DNA of 37,593 nucleotides from Microcoleus sp. FACHB-DQ6 (GTDB lineage: Bacteria; Cyanobacteriota; Cyanobacteriia; Cyanobacteriales; Microcoleaceae). The DNA lies in assembly GCA_014695175.1 (NCBI GenBank), contig JACJNV010000103.1, positions 1-37,593 on the forward strand, read 5' to 3'. Both the position numbers and the translations under genes were made by a program. The notes under the pieces are model-generated. The model worked only from the letters and a program-made list of their open reading frames with translations. It was not told the origin of the DNA and did no database searches. This document shows, one piece after another, positions 8,155-17,468 of the stretch. Numbering within the stretch: position 1 is the stretch's first letter; every line of letters starts with the position of its first letter.

Positions 8155-9707
8155 ACCCCATTTTAAAAAAGTTATTGGGCCCGCAACAAATAGAGTATTT
8201 TGTAGTAAATCACCATTTCATAATTCAGGAAACCTCCGCCCAAGTGCAGCATTATGCCGATACTCCGGGCGACGCGATACCCGGTGCAGATGCTCGCATA
8301 AGTTTTCCCGAACTGATTGGCATTGAAAATATCCTCATGTCTATCATTATGGGACGGCTACCGGGTTTTGAAGTCAAAGGTATCGCTCGGTTTGCGGACC
8401 AAAACCGCCCTTTATACTTTGATATGTTGGCTATCAAACATGAAGACGAACAAGAAGATGTGCCAAATAAATTGCTAATTTTGATTGAAGATACCACCGA
8501 AAAGATGGTGATGAAGCAATCGTTGATTCAGAGCGCGAATGAAGCTAATCTTTTGGTGAGCGCCTTAGCGGCTTCTAAAGATTATATAGATAAAGTTATT
8601 CGTTCGATGGGCGATGCTTTGTTGGTGACAACAACCTTAGGAACTATCAAAACAATCAATCAATCGGCTCAATGGTTATTTGGGTATAGCGAAGCAGAAT
8701 TAATCGGTCGCCCCTTATCTTTAATCTTACTCGAAGAAACCTTAATTTGCCAAGCTCGCCACAGCTATATTTTGTCTCAGAAAGAGCTGCGTAGAGAACT
8801 ACAAATAGTCTGCACTACTAAAGCAGGAGAAGAAATTTGGGTAGAATTTTCCTGTTCGCCAATTCAGACAGAATTAGAGGGACTTTACGATTTCATTTAT
8901 ATAGGCAGGGACATCACAGAACGCAAACAACAAGAAATAGAAATTCGCGGCTCTTTGGCAAAAGAGCAAGAACTCAGACAGGTAAAATCTCGTTTTTTCT
9001 CAATGATTGCTCACGAATTCGGCAATCCTCTAAGTACAGTATTATTTGCTACTAAAATCCTCCAAGACTACGGCGACGAAATCACCCACGCGGAAAAACA
9101 AAAATACCTGCAACACGTTAAATCAGCATCTCAACAAATGGCTCAGCTATTAGATGACGTGCGGTTGCTTAGCAGCGCCGAAGCCGGAAAACTCGAATTC
9201 TATCCCGCACCCGTTGACTTAAAAAAATTTTGCAGCGACTTAGTAGAATCAATTAAGATTAGTTATGGAAAAAATCATACAATTAACTTTATTTGTCAAG
9301 AATTAGTCACGCCCGCGACCAAAAATGATAACGAGTCGCAGGAAACGCAAAACTTGCCCGCACTAGATGCAAAATTGCTGCGGCACATCTTGACAAATTT
9401 GCTGTCAAATGCTGTAAAATATTCGCCGATCGACAGCAATATTTATTTTGAATTAAATTGTCAGAATAATGAAGAAGCTACATTTAAAATTAAAGACGCA
9501 GGCATTGGCATTCCTCTAGAAGACCAAGAACAACTGTTTGAATCTTATTATCGAGCCAAAAATGTCGGAAAAATACCCGGTACAGGACTGGGTTTATCCA
9601 TAGTCAAGCAGTGTGTAGACTTGCACGGAGGTCAAATCGAATTTTCCAGCGAGACAGGGTTAGGCACTACCTTTATAGTCAAAATTCCATTTTACCAACA
9701 CAGATAA
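8151..9707 (+). CDS. PAS-domain sensor histidine kinase
   Basis: 518 residues, soluble, no transmembrane segment. Residues 1-125 form a PAS-like N-terminal domain shared with the downstream cyclase. A PAS domain follows (about 140-265; ends DFIYIGRDITERKQ). The HisKA H-box is SMIAHEFGNPLS with His288; the usual R-T of HEFRTPL is G-N here. The HATPase has its N box (HILTNLLSNAVKYSP), G1 (KDAGIGIP) and G2 (GTGLGLSIV). It should autophosphorylate and pass phosphate to a receiver; the only receiver in the operon is in the last gene. The ATG overlaps the GTPase stop as ATGA, so translation is probably coupled, which ties this sensor closely to the GTPase. Confidence 0.95.
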   Translation: MNPILKKLLGPQQIEYFVVNHHFIIQETSAQVQHYADTPGDAIPGADARISFPELIGIENILMSIIMGRLPGFEVKGIARFADQNRPLYFDMLAIKHEDEQEDVPNKLLILIEDTTEKMVMKQSLIQSANEANLLVSALAASKDYIDKVIRSMGDALLVTTTLGTIKTINQSAQWLFGYSEAELIGRPLSLILLEETLICQARHSYILSQKELRRELQIVCTTKAGEEIWVEFSCSPIQTELEGLYDFIYIGRDITERKQQEIEIRGSLAKEQELRQVKSRFFSMIAHEFGNPLSTVLFATKILQDYGDEITHAEKQKYLQHVKSASQQMAQLLDDVRLLSSAEAGKLEFYPAPVDLKKFCSDLVESIKISYGKNHTINFICQELVTPATKNDNESQETQNLPALDAKLLRHILTNLLSNAVKYSPIDSNIYFELNCQNNEEATFKIKDAGIGIPLEDQEQLFESYYRAKNVGKIPGTGLGLSIVKQCVDLHGGQIEFSSETGLGTTFIVKIPFYQHR

Positions 9708-9764
9708 ATAGATTAATTTTAGATAGTGCGCTACAGAGGGCGCATTCACTACTAAAAATTCAAC

Positions 9765-12590
9765 ATGGAAACCCTGTTAAAAAAGCTGTTAGTCCCCCCC
9801 CACTTGGAGTACCTAGCACTGGATAAAGACTTTTTAATCCAAGAAACCTCTATCAAAGTGCAGCGGTTTGGCGACTGTCCCGAGGAAGTAGTCGCCGGCA
9901 ACGATGTCCGCATTCCCTTTCCCGAATTAGTAGGAACTGAAGAAATTTTAATCGATATTTTTGAAAGACGTTTGCCACACTTTGAATTAAAAGCAATCAC
10001 GAGGCTATTAGAAAATGGATCGCGGCTTTATTTTGATATGTATATCGTCGAGTTTACCAAGGACGATAATTATCAGAGATTAATTATATTTTTTCAAGAC
10101 GTAACCGACAGGATGGCTTTAGAACAAACTCTAGTGCAAGCTACTAATGAAATGGATATTTTATTGAGTACCTTAGCGGCTACTAATAATTATGTTGAAA
10201 AAATTATTACTTCAATGGCCGAAGTTTTGTTGGTAACAACAGCCTCGGGAAAGATTAAAAAAGTCAATCAAGCGGCTCAAGATTTGTTTGGTTACAGCGA
10301 ATCAGAATTAGTAGGCCAGCAAATAGACGCTCTTGCGGCTTTTGGCTCCTCTTTGCAGGCAGTCAGCCAAGAGGAGCCTCAACAATTGCAAACTAACGCC
10401 GAAGTAATTTGCACGGCAAAAACCGGAAAAAAGCTAACAGTTTCGTTTTCCTGTACGGCGATTTCGACTGACATTAAAGGTGTTTCTGGCTCTGGGCCCG
10501 GCGTTCAAGATTTCGTGTACATCGGCCGCGATGTCACAGATAGACAGCGCGCCCGCAAGCGACAAATAACTCAGTACGTCACCACTCGCATCCTGTCGGC
10601 ATCCGAAACAATAAAAAAAGCTATAGCAGCAATTCTCCCCGTAATTTGCGACAGCTTGGGATGGGATACCGCCGAACTTTGGATGCCAGAAGCTGGGGAA
10701 AAACTGCTGTCAGAAACTAAGAGAATAACTGCGGTTTCCGACCCCAATTTGCTTCGCTGCGTCGCCAGTTGGACAAAACGCTCAGTTTCTATCCCCAAAT
10801 TTGCCGAATTTACCGAACAAATGACTTGTGCGTTTGGCGAAGGATTACCCGGTTTCGTTTGGGCCAGCGGTTCCTCTCAGTGGATTGCCGATGTCACAAA
10901 AAGCGACAGTTGTATGCGCCGCGAAATCGCTGCTGAAGAAGGACTGCACGGAGCTTTGGGTTTTCCAATTTTGGGCGACTACGACCCTGAAAATTCTGCA
11001 AAGTCTGTGTTAGGGGTGATGATTTTTTTCAGCCGCGAAGTGCAGTGTTTTGATGAAGAATTGCTCCAGATAATGGCAACCATCGGCAGCCAACTCGGTC
11101 AATTTATCAAGCGCAAACAAGCGGAAATAGCTTTGCGGGAAAGCGAAGAACAACTCCGAGACTTATTTGAAAATGCTACTGACTTAATTCAAAGTATTGG
11201 AGCAGACGGTCATTTTTTGTATGTCAATCGGGCTTGGCGGGAAACTCTGGGCTACACCGAAGCAGAAATTGCTCAAATGACTGTTTTTGATATCATTCAT
11301 CCGAACAGTTCCCCAGAGTCTCTGGATATATTGTATCAAGCTATTACCCAAAAAAACCTAAATAAAAGTACATTGTATCCACCCTCTATTGAAATAATAT
11401 TTATCACTAAAGAACATAAAAAAATTTTGCTGGAAGGCAGCATAAGCTGTAAATTTGCGGCAGGTTCGCTAGTAGCGATTCGCGCTATTTTGCGAGACAT
11501 TACTGCTCGAAAAATGGCCGAAGACGCCCTAGCAAAATCTGTATCCCTGCTGCAAGCAACTTTTGATTCTACTGCTGACGGTATTTTAGCTACTGACAGG
11601 AGCGGAAAAATTGTCACTTTCAATCGAGAATTTGTGGAAATGTGGGGCATACCTAATGAAGTGATGGCACTGCGAGACGACGCCACAACGATCGCCTTTG
11701 TCCTGAACCAACTCAAAGACCCCCAAGCATTTCAAGACAGAATACAATCGCTTGACGAGCAGCCAGAAGCCGAAAGTTACGACTTGTTGGAATTTCAAGA
11801 CGGCAGATTTTTTGAACGCTATTCGCAACCGCAGCGGCTGGGAGATACAATTATCGGCCGAGTCTGGAGTTACCACGACATTACGGAACGCAAGCAAGCA
11901 GAATATGCCCTGCGAGAAGAGCAAGAAAAATCAGAAAAGCTGCTGTTAAATATCTTGCCCAAGGCAATAGCAGAACGCCTCAAGCAAAACGAAACTACTA
12001 TTGCCGAATACTTTCCGGAAGTGACTGTTTTGTTTGCAGACATTGTGGGGTTTACTGCTTTGTCTGCCGTCATGAATCCGATCGAACTTGTGGATCTCCT
12101 AAATAAGATTTTCTCAGGATTCGACCTTTTGTGCGAACGGCACGGTTTAGAGAAAATTAAGACCATCGGCGACGCATACATGGCAGTAGGAGGACTGCCT
12201 GAACCCAGGGAAGACCACGCAGATGCGATCGCCAAAATTGCCCTAGATATGCAAGCAGAAATAGCCAGATTTAATGCTAACAATAATAAATATTTTAGTA
12301 TCCGCATCGGCATTCACAGCGGCCCGGTTGTTGCCGGAGTAATCGGTATAAAGAAGTTTATTTACGATCTATGGGGCGACACGGTAAATATTGCTTCCCG
12401 CATGGAATCTCAGGGTTTGCCTTGGCGGATTCAAGTGAGCGAAACTACTTATAAATTGTTGGAAAATAAATATTTGTTTCAGGAGCGAGGAATGATTGAA
12501 GTTAAAGGCAAAGGGGTAATGAAAACTTATATTCTCATTGGTCGAAAATCAGGCAGCTCATCAGTCATCAGTCATCTGGCTGATGACTAA
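9765..12590 (+). CDS. Multi-sensor class III adenylate cyclase (PAS-GAF-PAS-PAS-CHD)
   Basis: 941 residues, soluble. Order: an N-terminal PAS-like domain (1-125) paralogous to the upstream kinase, PAS (135-265), GAF (275-455), two PAS (460-585, 590-715), a signalling helix, and a catalytic domain (725-925). The catalytic domain has both metal Asp residues (D759 in FADIVGF, D803 in TIGDAYM). The adenine-specifying Lys797 (EKIKTIGD) and Asp868 (YDLWGD) are present, as are Asn and Arg in TVNIASRM, so ATP to cAMP is predicted and GTP is unlikely. It likely works as a homodimer. It lies 57 bases after the kinase. Its last residues (SSVISHLADD) come from a TCATCAG-type repeat that overlaps a terminator-like hairpin at the stop. 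Confidence 0.96.
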   Translation: METLLKKLLVPPHLEYLALDKDFLIQETSIKVQRFGDCPEEVVAGNDVRIPFPELVGTEEILIDIFERRLPHFELKAITRLLENGSRLYFDMYIVEFTKDDNYQRLIIFFQDVTDRMALEQTLVQATNEMDILLSTLAATNNYVEKIITSMAEVLLVTTASGKIKKVNQAAQDLFGYSESELVGQQIDALAAFGSSLQAVSQEEPQQLQTNAEVICTAKTGKKLTVSFSCTAISTDIKGVSGSGPGVQDFVYIGRDVTDRQRARKRQITQYVTTRILSASETIKKAIAAILPVICDSLGWDTAELWMPEAGEKLLSETKRITAVSDPNLLRCVASWTKRSVSIPKFAEFTEQMTCAFGEGLPGFVWASGSSQWIADVTKSDSCMRREIAAEEGLHGALGFPILGDYDPENSAKSVLGVMIFFSREVQCFDEELLQIMATIGSQLGQFIKRKQAEIALRESEEQLRDLFENATDLIQSIGADGHFLYVNRAWRETLGYTEAEIAQMTVFDIIHPNSSPESLDILYQAITQKNLNKSTLYPPSIEIIFITKEHKKILLEGSISCKFAAGSLVAIRAILRDITARKMAEDALAKSVSLLQATFDSTADGILATDRSGKIVTFNREFVEMWGIPNEVMALRDDATTIAFVLNQLKDPQAFQDRIQSLDEQPEAESYDLLEFQDGRFFERYSQPQRLGDTIIGRVWSYHDITERKQAEYALREEQEKSEKLLLNILPKAIAERLKQNETTIAEYFPEVTVLFADIVGFTALSAVMNPIELVDLLNKIFSGFDLLCERHGLEKIKTIGDAYMAVGGLPEPREDHADAIAKIALDMQAEIARFNANNNKYFSIRIGIHSGPVVAGVIGIKKFIYDLWGDTVNIASRMESQGLPWRIQVSETTYKLLENKYLFQERGMIEVKGKGVMKTYILIGRKSGSSSVISHLADD

Positions 12591-12622
12591 AAGTATTGCT
12601 AAAGTTAATTAGCAATACTTTT
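12589..12622 (+). terminator. Intrinsic terminator-like hairpin between cyclase and kinase genes
   Basis: AAAAGTATTGCTAA (12589-12602) pairs perfectly over 14 bp with the run from 12609 to 12622, around a 6-base loop. The 3' arm ends in five T. The hairpin starts at the cyclase stop codon and the next ORF begins 13 bases later, so it may partly separate the first five genes from the last two. The A/T-rich flanks would make it usable in both directions. Confidence 0.65.
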
Positions 12623-12634
12623 TGACCAAGACTA

Positions 12635-15600
12635 ATGGAACTTGCTAATTTGTCGGCAAATTTACGATCGCCCGACGAAGCTGTCGATCGCCACCCTGCC
12701 ACGGTTGGGCCCTCGACTTCGCTCGCAGAGGCGCTCGCCCTGATGCGTCAGACGAGCAACCCTTGCCCACTGCCTAATTCACCTGCATTTCCCGACTCAA
12801 ACGAAACTGTAAAAGCATCTCTTAGTTGCGTCTTAGTTGTCGATGAAAATCAGCTAGTCGGACTGCTAAGCTCGGAAGATGTGCTCAACTTAGCTGCCTC
12901 CGAATACGGATGGCAAGGCATGAAAGTTGCCGACGCAATGACGCGGAATTTAATTGTCTTACAAGAATCAGAATTTACAGATATTACTAGCGCATTCAAG
13001 CTATTTTGTCAATACTCGATCGATTGCTTGCCAATTGTAGATGAACGGGGTCAGCTCGTAGGTTTAGTCAGCGAAAAAACGATTCGGCCAGCAATGTATA
13101 GCTGGATGGAGGCACGGCACCAAGAAGCTGCAAAACTTCAGCAACAATCTGAACTGTTAAACGGTAATTGTGAACTAGAAACACGAGTCAGCGATCGCAA
13201 AAATGCCGAAAATCACCTGCTGCAGAGCCAGATACGCTACCAGGCGATTGTGGAAGACCAAACCGAACTGATTTGCCGCTACCTCCCCGACGGTAAAATC
13301 ACCTTTGTCAATCAAGCTTACTGCCACTATTTCGGCGTGCAACTAGAAGACTTGCTCGGCAACAGCTTCATGTCGCTGCTCCCAGAAGCAGACCGAAAAA
13401 TTTTTCAAGAGCAATATACTTCTGTGTGTCCCGAGAAGCCTGTTTTTACCTGCGAACACCGAGTAATTTTGCCGAGCGGGGAAATTCGCTGGCAGCAGTG
13501 GATCGATCGGGCGATATTCGACGAGAGCGGACAAATCGTCGAGTATCAAGCAGCAGGCCGGGATGTCACGGATCGCAAACAAGCAGAAATCGCTTTGCAG
13601 CAGCTCAATGCAGAGTTAGAACTGCGAGTGCAGCAGCGGACACAATGGTACGAAATGGCAGTATCGGCCGGCAAAGTGGGGGTTTGGGACTGGAATTTGG
13701 AAACCGACGAAATCTACATTGCTCCGTCTTTGAAAGCTTTGTTGGGCTATCAGGACGCAGAGATTCCCAACCGCATGGAAAATTGGGCATCTCACGTTCA
13801 TCCCGACGATCGAGTTGCAGTCGCCGAAGCAGTAAATGCTTATCTAGAGGGTTTGACAGAAATTTATGAAGTAGAATACCGGATGCTGCGTAAAGACGGC
13901 AGCATTTGCTGGATACTTGCCCGCGGCAGCGCGATCCGATCGGCTTCTGGCAAGGCCTTCCGCCTGACTGGCACTGACACCGACATTACCGATCGCAAAT
14001 TGACCGAAGAAAAACTTCAAAACTCCGAAGCCGAACTGGTGGCGCTGTTTAACGCCATGACGGATATCGTGCTGGTTTTCGACGCAAGCGGCCGCTACCT
14101 CAAAATCGCCCCCACGGCTCCCGAACTGCTGTACAAACCGGCTCCTGAAGTGCTGGGCAAAACCCTCGCGGAAATCTTCCCAGAAGCGGAAGCTAATTTT
14201 GCCCTAGCCCACATTCGCCAAACATTGGCATCTGGGCAAACGCATAGAGTTGAATACAGCATGGAAATTGGCTGCAAGTTATTTTGGTTTGATGCCAGTA
14301 TTTCGCCCCTGGATCTCGATCGGGTGATGTGGGTCGCCCGAGACATTACCGCTCGCAAACACGCAGAAGCTGCACTGCAAAAGAGCGAGGAAAAGTTTCG
14401 CAACTTATTTGACGATGCTCCGATCGCGCTTGGTTTGGCAAGCGTGCGCGACTACCGCACGATCAAAGTGAATGAAGCTCACCGCCAGATGTTGGGCTAC
14501 AGCGATTCGGAGTTGGCTACCATGACTTTTACTGAACTCACGCATCCAGAAGATTTACAAGCAGATGTGGAGCAAGTCAAGCAGTTGGTCGAGGGCAATA
14601 TTTCTCGCTTCCAAAGGGAAAAACGCTTGATTAAGAAGAATGGCGAGCTGATGTGGGCAAACTTGACGCTGACGCTGATCCGCGATCGCGAGGGCATTCC
14701 TCTCTACAGCATGGGGGCGATCGAAGATATCAGTTATCGTAAGCGAGCAGAAATGGAATTTCAGCAGTTAAAAGAACGCCTGCAATTTTTACTGGGTTCT
14801 AATCCGGCGGTAATTTTTACAGCCGCACCGACGGGAGACTTTTGTACTACTTACATCAGCGACAACGTTCAGACAATCGTTGGCTACGACCCCCAAGAAT
14901 TGTTAGCAGATTGTAAATTTTGGTCTAGCAGGATTCACCCGGAAGATCGGCAACAATTTCTAGTAAATTTGTCGGATTTGTCCGCAGAAAAAAATTGCAT
15001 TTGCGAGTACCGTTTTCTACACCAAGACGGAATTTACCGTTGGCTAAGGACGGAACTAAAACTATTGGTTGACAGCAGGGGCATTCCGATCGAAATTATT
15101 GGTTATGCCGCTGATATCAGCAATTCTAAATACGCCGAACTCGCTAGGGGGCAGCAGTTCGAGCAAGAACGGCTTGTGGAGGCGATCGCCCGTCGTGTCC
15201 GCCAGTCTTTGCAATTAGAGGAAATTCTCAACACCACGGTTGCGGAACTCCAGCAAGTATTATTAGCCGATCGAGTTTTGGTTTATCAACTTTTACCCAA
15301 AAGCGGCGGACGAGTCATTGCTGAAGCCGTGGCAGAAGGATGCAGCCCACTCCTGGATAGATATTTTGGCGAAGAGGTTTTTCCGCCTGAAAGTTATCAG
15401 CTTTATTTGCAAGGGCGAATTTCTGCGATCTCCGAACTAGATGACCCCTGCATTACACCTTGTGTGGTGGAGTTTATGAAACAAATTCAAGTTAGGGCAA
15501 AGTTAGTAGTGCCGATTATTCAGCACAGCCAGCTTTGGGGATTGCTGATCGCCCACCAATGCGATCGCTCTCGTGATTGGCAAGAATCGGAAATGAATTT

Positions 15601-16345
15601 ATTTCAGCAGTTGGTGAATCAATTGGCGATCGCCATTCAGCAATCTCTACTTTACCAGCAACTGCAAGCTGAACTGAGCGACCGCAAACAAGCGGAAGCA
15701 AATTTGAAAAACTCCCTCAGAGAAAAAGAAATTTTGCTCAAAGAAATTCACCACCGCGTCAAAAACAACCTCTGCGTAGTTGCCAGTCTGTTAGAATTGC
15801 AATCGAACACAGTTGCCGACCCGCAAGTAAGCAAAATGTTTGAAGAAAGTCAGAATCGCCTTTATTCTATGGCTCTGATTCACGAAAAACTGTACCGCTC
15901 GACTAACCTAGCGCAAATTAATTTTGGCGAATATCTCGAAGATTTGGTAAGTAACTTGTTTCACTCTTACAATATTAGCAACAACCGAATTCAGTTGCAG
16001 GTATTAGCTGACCCAATTTCCCTAAATCTTGAAACCGCTACTCCCTGCGGTTTAATTGCCAATGAATTGGTTTCAAATACCCTGAAACACGCTTTTCCTG
16101 ATGGCACAACTGGTACAGTTAGTGTAGAATGCTATCAAACGGGTGATAAAGAAATCAACCTCTTAGTTAAGGACAACGGCATTGGCTTTCCTCCCAACTT
16201 AGATTTTCGGAAAACTCAATCGATGGGGTTTCAAGTTGTCTGCACTTTAACCGAGCAGTTAGAAGGAACTATCGAAATCTCCAGAGAATTGGGTACATCG
16301 TTTCACTTAAAGTTTAACGAGTTAAACTACTTTCAAAGATTGTAA
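12635..16345 (+). CDS. CBS-multiPAS-GAF sensor kinase of the HisKA_2 type
   Basis: 1236 residues, soluble. A CBS pair (about 20-152; GLLSSEDVLNLAA, VADAMTRN, LVGLVSEKTI) could sense adenine nucleotides. Five PAS/PAC units follow (about 199-320, 340-462, 463-582, 583-705, 706-835). The GAF (about 845-1015) resembles cyanobacteriochrome/phytochrome-type GAFs. It has a Cys at the chromophore position (C943 in ITPCVVEF), but the neighbouring His is Val. The kinase core has the HisKA_2 box KEIHHRVKNN (H1039/H1040), ANELVSNTLKHAFP and DNGIGFP. This kinase class usually signals to a separate receiver, and one is encoded 4 bases downstream. Bilin binding is possible but unproven. Confidence 0.95.
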   Translation: MELANLSANLRSPDEAVDRHPATVGPSTSLAEALALMRQTSNPCPLPNSPAFPDSNETVKASLSCVLVVDENQLVGLLSSEDVLNLAASEYGWQGMKVADAMTRNLIVLQESEFTDITSAFKLFCQYSIDCLPIVDERGQLVGLVSEKTIRPAMYSWMEARHQEAAKLQQQSELLNGNCELETRVSDRKNAENHLLQSQIRYQAIVEDQTELICRYLPDGKITFVNQAYCHYFGVQLEDLLGNSFMSLLPEADRKIFQEQYTSVCPEKPVFTCEHRVILPSGEIRWQQWIDRAIFDESGQIVEYQAAGRDVTDRKQAEIALQQLNAELELRVQQRTQWYEMAVSAGKVGVWDWNLETDEIYIAPSLKALLGYQDAEIPNRMENWASHVHPDDRVAVAEAVNAYLEGLTEIYEVEYRMLRKDGSICWILARGSAIRSASGKAFRLTGTDTDITDRKLTEEKLQNSEAELVALFNAMTDIVLVFDASGRYLKIAPTAPELLYKPAPEVLGKTLAEIFPEAEANFALAHIRQTLASGQTHRVEYSMEIGCKLFWFDASISPLDLDRVMWVARDITARKHAEAALQKSEEKFRNLFDDAPIALGLASVRDYRTIKVNEAHRQMLGYSDSELATMTFTELTHPEDLQADVEQVKQLVEGNISRFQREKRLIKKNGELMWANLTLTLIRDREGIPLYSMGAIEDISYRKRAEMEFQQLKERLQFLLGSNPAVIFTAAPTGDFCTTYISDNVQTIVGYDPQELLADCKFWSSRIHPEDRQQFLVNLSDLSAEKNCICEYRFLHQDGIYRWLRTELKLLVDSRGIPIEIIGYAADISNSKYAELARGQQFEQERLVEAIARRVRQSLQLEEILNTTVAELQQVLLADRVLVYQLLPKSGGRVIAEAVAEGCSPLLDRYFGEEVFPPESYQLYLQGRISAISELDDPCITPCVVEFMKQIQVRAKLVVPIIQHSQLWGLLIAHQCDRSRDWQESEMNLFQQLVNQLAIAIQQSLLYQQLQAELSDRKQAEANLKNSLREKEILLKEIHHRVKNNLCVVASLLELQSNTVADPQVSKMFEESQNRLYSMALIHEKLYRSTNLAQINFGEYLEDLVSNLFHSYNISNNRIQLQVLADPISLNLETATPCGLIANELVSNTLKHAFPDGTTGTVSVECYQTGDKEINLLVKDNGIGFPPNLDFRKTQSMGFQVVCTLTEQLEGTIEISRELGTSFHLKFNELNYFQRL

Positions 16346-16349
16346 AAAT

Positions 16350-17468
16350 ATGAGTTTTGCCGAAAAACCAATTAATATTTTGATTGTCGAAGACGAACTG
16401 TTAATTGCTAAAAATTTATCCCCAAAATTAGAAAAATTGGGATATCAAATCGCCGATATCGTTTCTTCAGGAGCGGATGCCATCCAGCGCGCCCACGAAC
16501 TAAGACCCGATTTAATTTTAATGGATATAGTTATCAAAGGCGACATTGACGGCATAGAAACAGCAGCAATAATTAATCAAGAAATAGATATACCAATTAT
16601 CTATACAACTGCGTATGCCGACGACGCAACTTTGCAGCGAGCCGAAAATACTGGTTCTTACGGCTACCTGCTCAAACCTTTTAAAGAAAGAGAAATGCAC
16701 GCCACTATCAAGATAGCACTGAGCAAACATCAAGAAGCAGTTAGCCTGAAAAAATTAATGGCGTTAGCAGCAGAAAAAAGCGAAAATAGATCGCGCTTTA
16801 TTTCAATGGCTTACCACGATTTAAACACTCCTTTAACTACCATACAGTTATCGGCTGAAATGTTAGAAGATAGCGACTTGCAGAGAAACCCCGGAACTAG
16901 CAATAAAAATGTTGACCGGATTAAAAGAGCCGTCAGTAATATGAGTGGGCTGCTGGAAGATATTTTAATGCTGAGCAAAGCAGAATCCGGGAAAATTTCC
17001 TTAAATTTAAATCCGATCAATGCGACGGATTTATGCAATTCTATTTTAGAAGAACTGCAACCTATCGTCACCGACAAACACCTAATACATTTCCGCAGTC
17101 ATACAAATCCGCTGCACGCCAATCTCGATGCAAAACTACTGCACCACCTTCTGACTAATTTGCTTTCAAACGCTATTAAATATTCTCCAAACGGTGGCAA
17201 GGTAAGTTTAGACTTAAGCTGCGAAAACCAACAAATAATTTTGTGCGTTCGAGATGAGGGAATTGGGATGACACCGGAATATCAAGGAAAACTATTTCAG
17301 CAGTTTGAACGGGGTGCTAATGTAGGCAAGATTAAAGGCTCGGGTTTGGGACTCTGCATTGTCAAACACATAGTTGACCTGCACGGCGGTACAATAAGTG
17401 TGGAAAGTGCGATCGGCAAAGGTACTACATTTATTGTCGCGCTGCCTTTTTTAGTTAGTAGTCAGTAG
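16350..17468 (+). CDS. Receiver-histidine kinase (response regulator fused to HisKA/HATPase)
   Basis: 372 residues. An N-terminal receiver (about 8-128) has the acidic pair in VEDE, the phospho-acceptor D59 (LILMDIVIKG), Thr in YTTAYA and Lys in LLKPFK. A linker leads to HisKA (SMAYHDLNTPLT, H156). The HATPase has LLTNLLSNAIKYSP, RDEGIGMTP and GSGLGLCIV. Receiver-first architecture suggests that phosphorylation of D59, probably by the kinase 4 bases upstream, gates this kinase's own output. The final output regulator is not in the window. The last residues (LVSSQ) and the stop codon are written by the TAGTCA-type heptamer repeat. Confidence 0.96.
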   Translation: MSFAEKPINILIVEDELLIAKNLSPKLEKLGYQIADIVSSGADAIQRAHELRPDLILMDIVIKGDIDGIETAAIINQEIDIPIIYTTAYADDATLQRAENTGSYGYLLKPFKEREMHATIKIALSKHQEAVSLKKLMALAAEKSENRSRFISMAYHDLNTPLTTIQLSAEMLEDSDLQRNPGTSNKNVDRIKRAVSNMSGLLEDILMLSKAESGKISLNLNPINATDLCNSILEELQPIVTDKHLIHFRSHTNPLHANLDAKLLHHLLTNLLSNAIKYSPNGGKVSLDLSCENQQIILCVRDEGIGMTPEYQGKLFQQFERGANVGKIKGSGLGLCIVKHIVDLHGGTISVESAIGKGTTFIVALPFLVSSQ

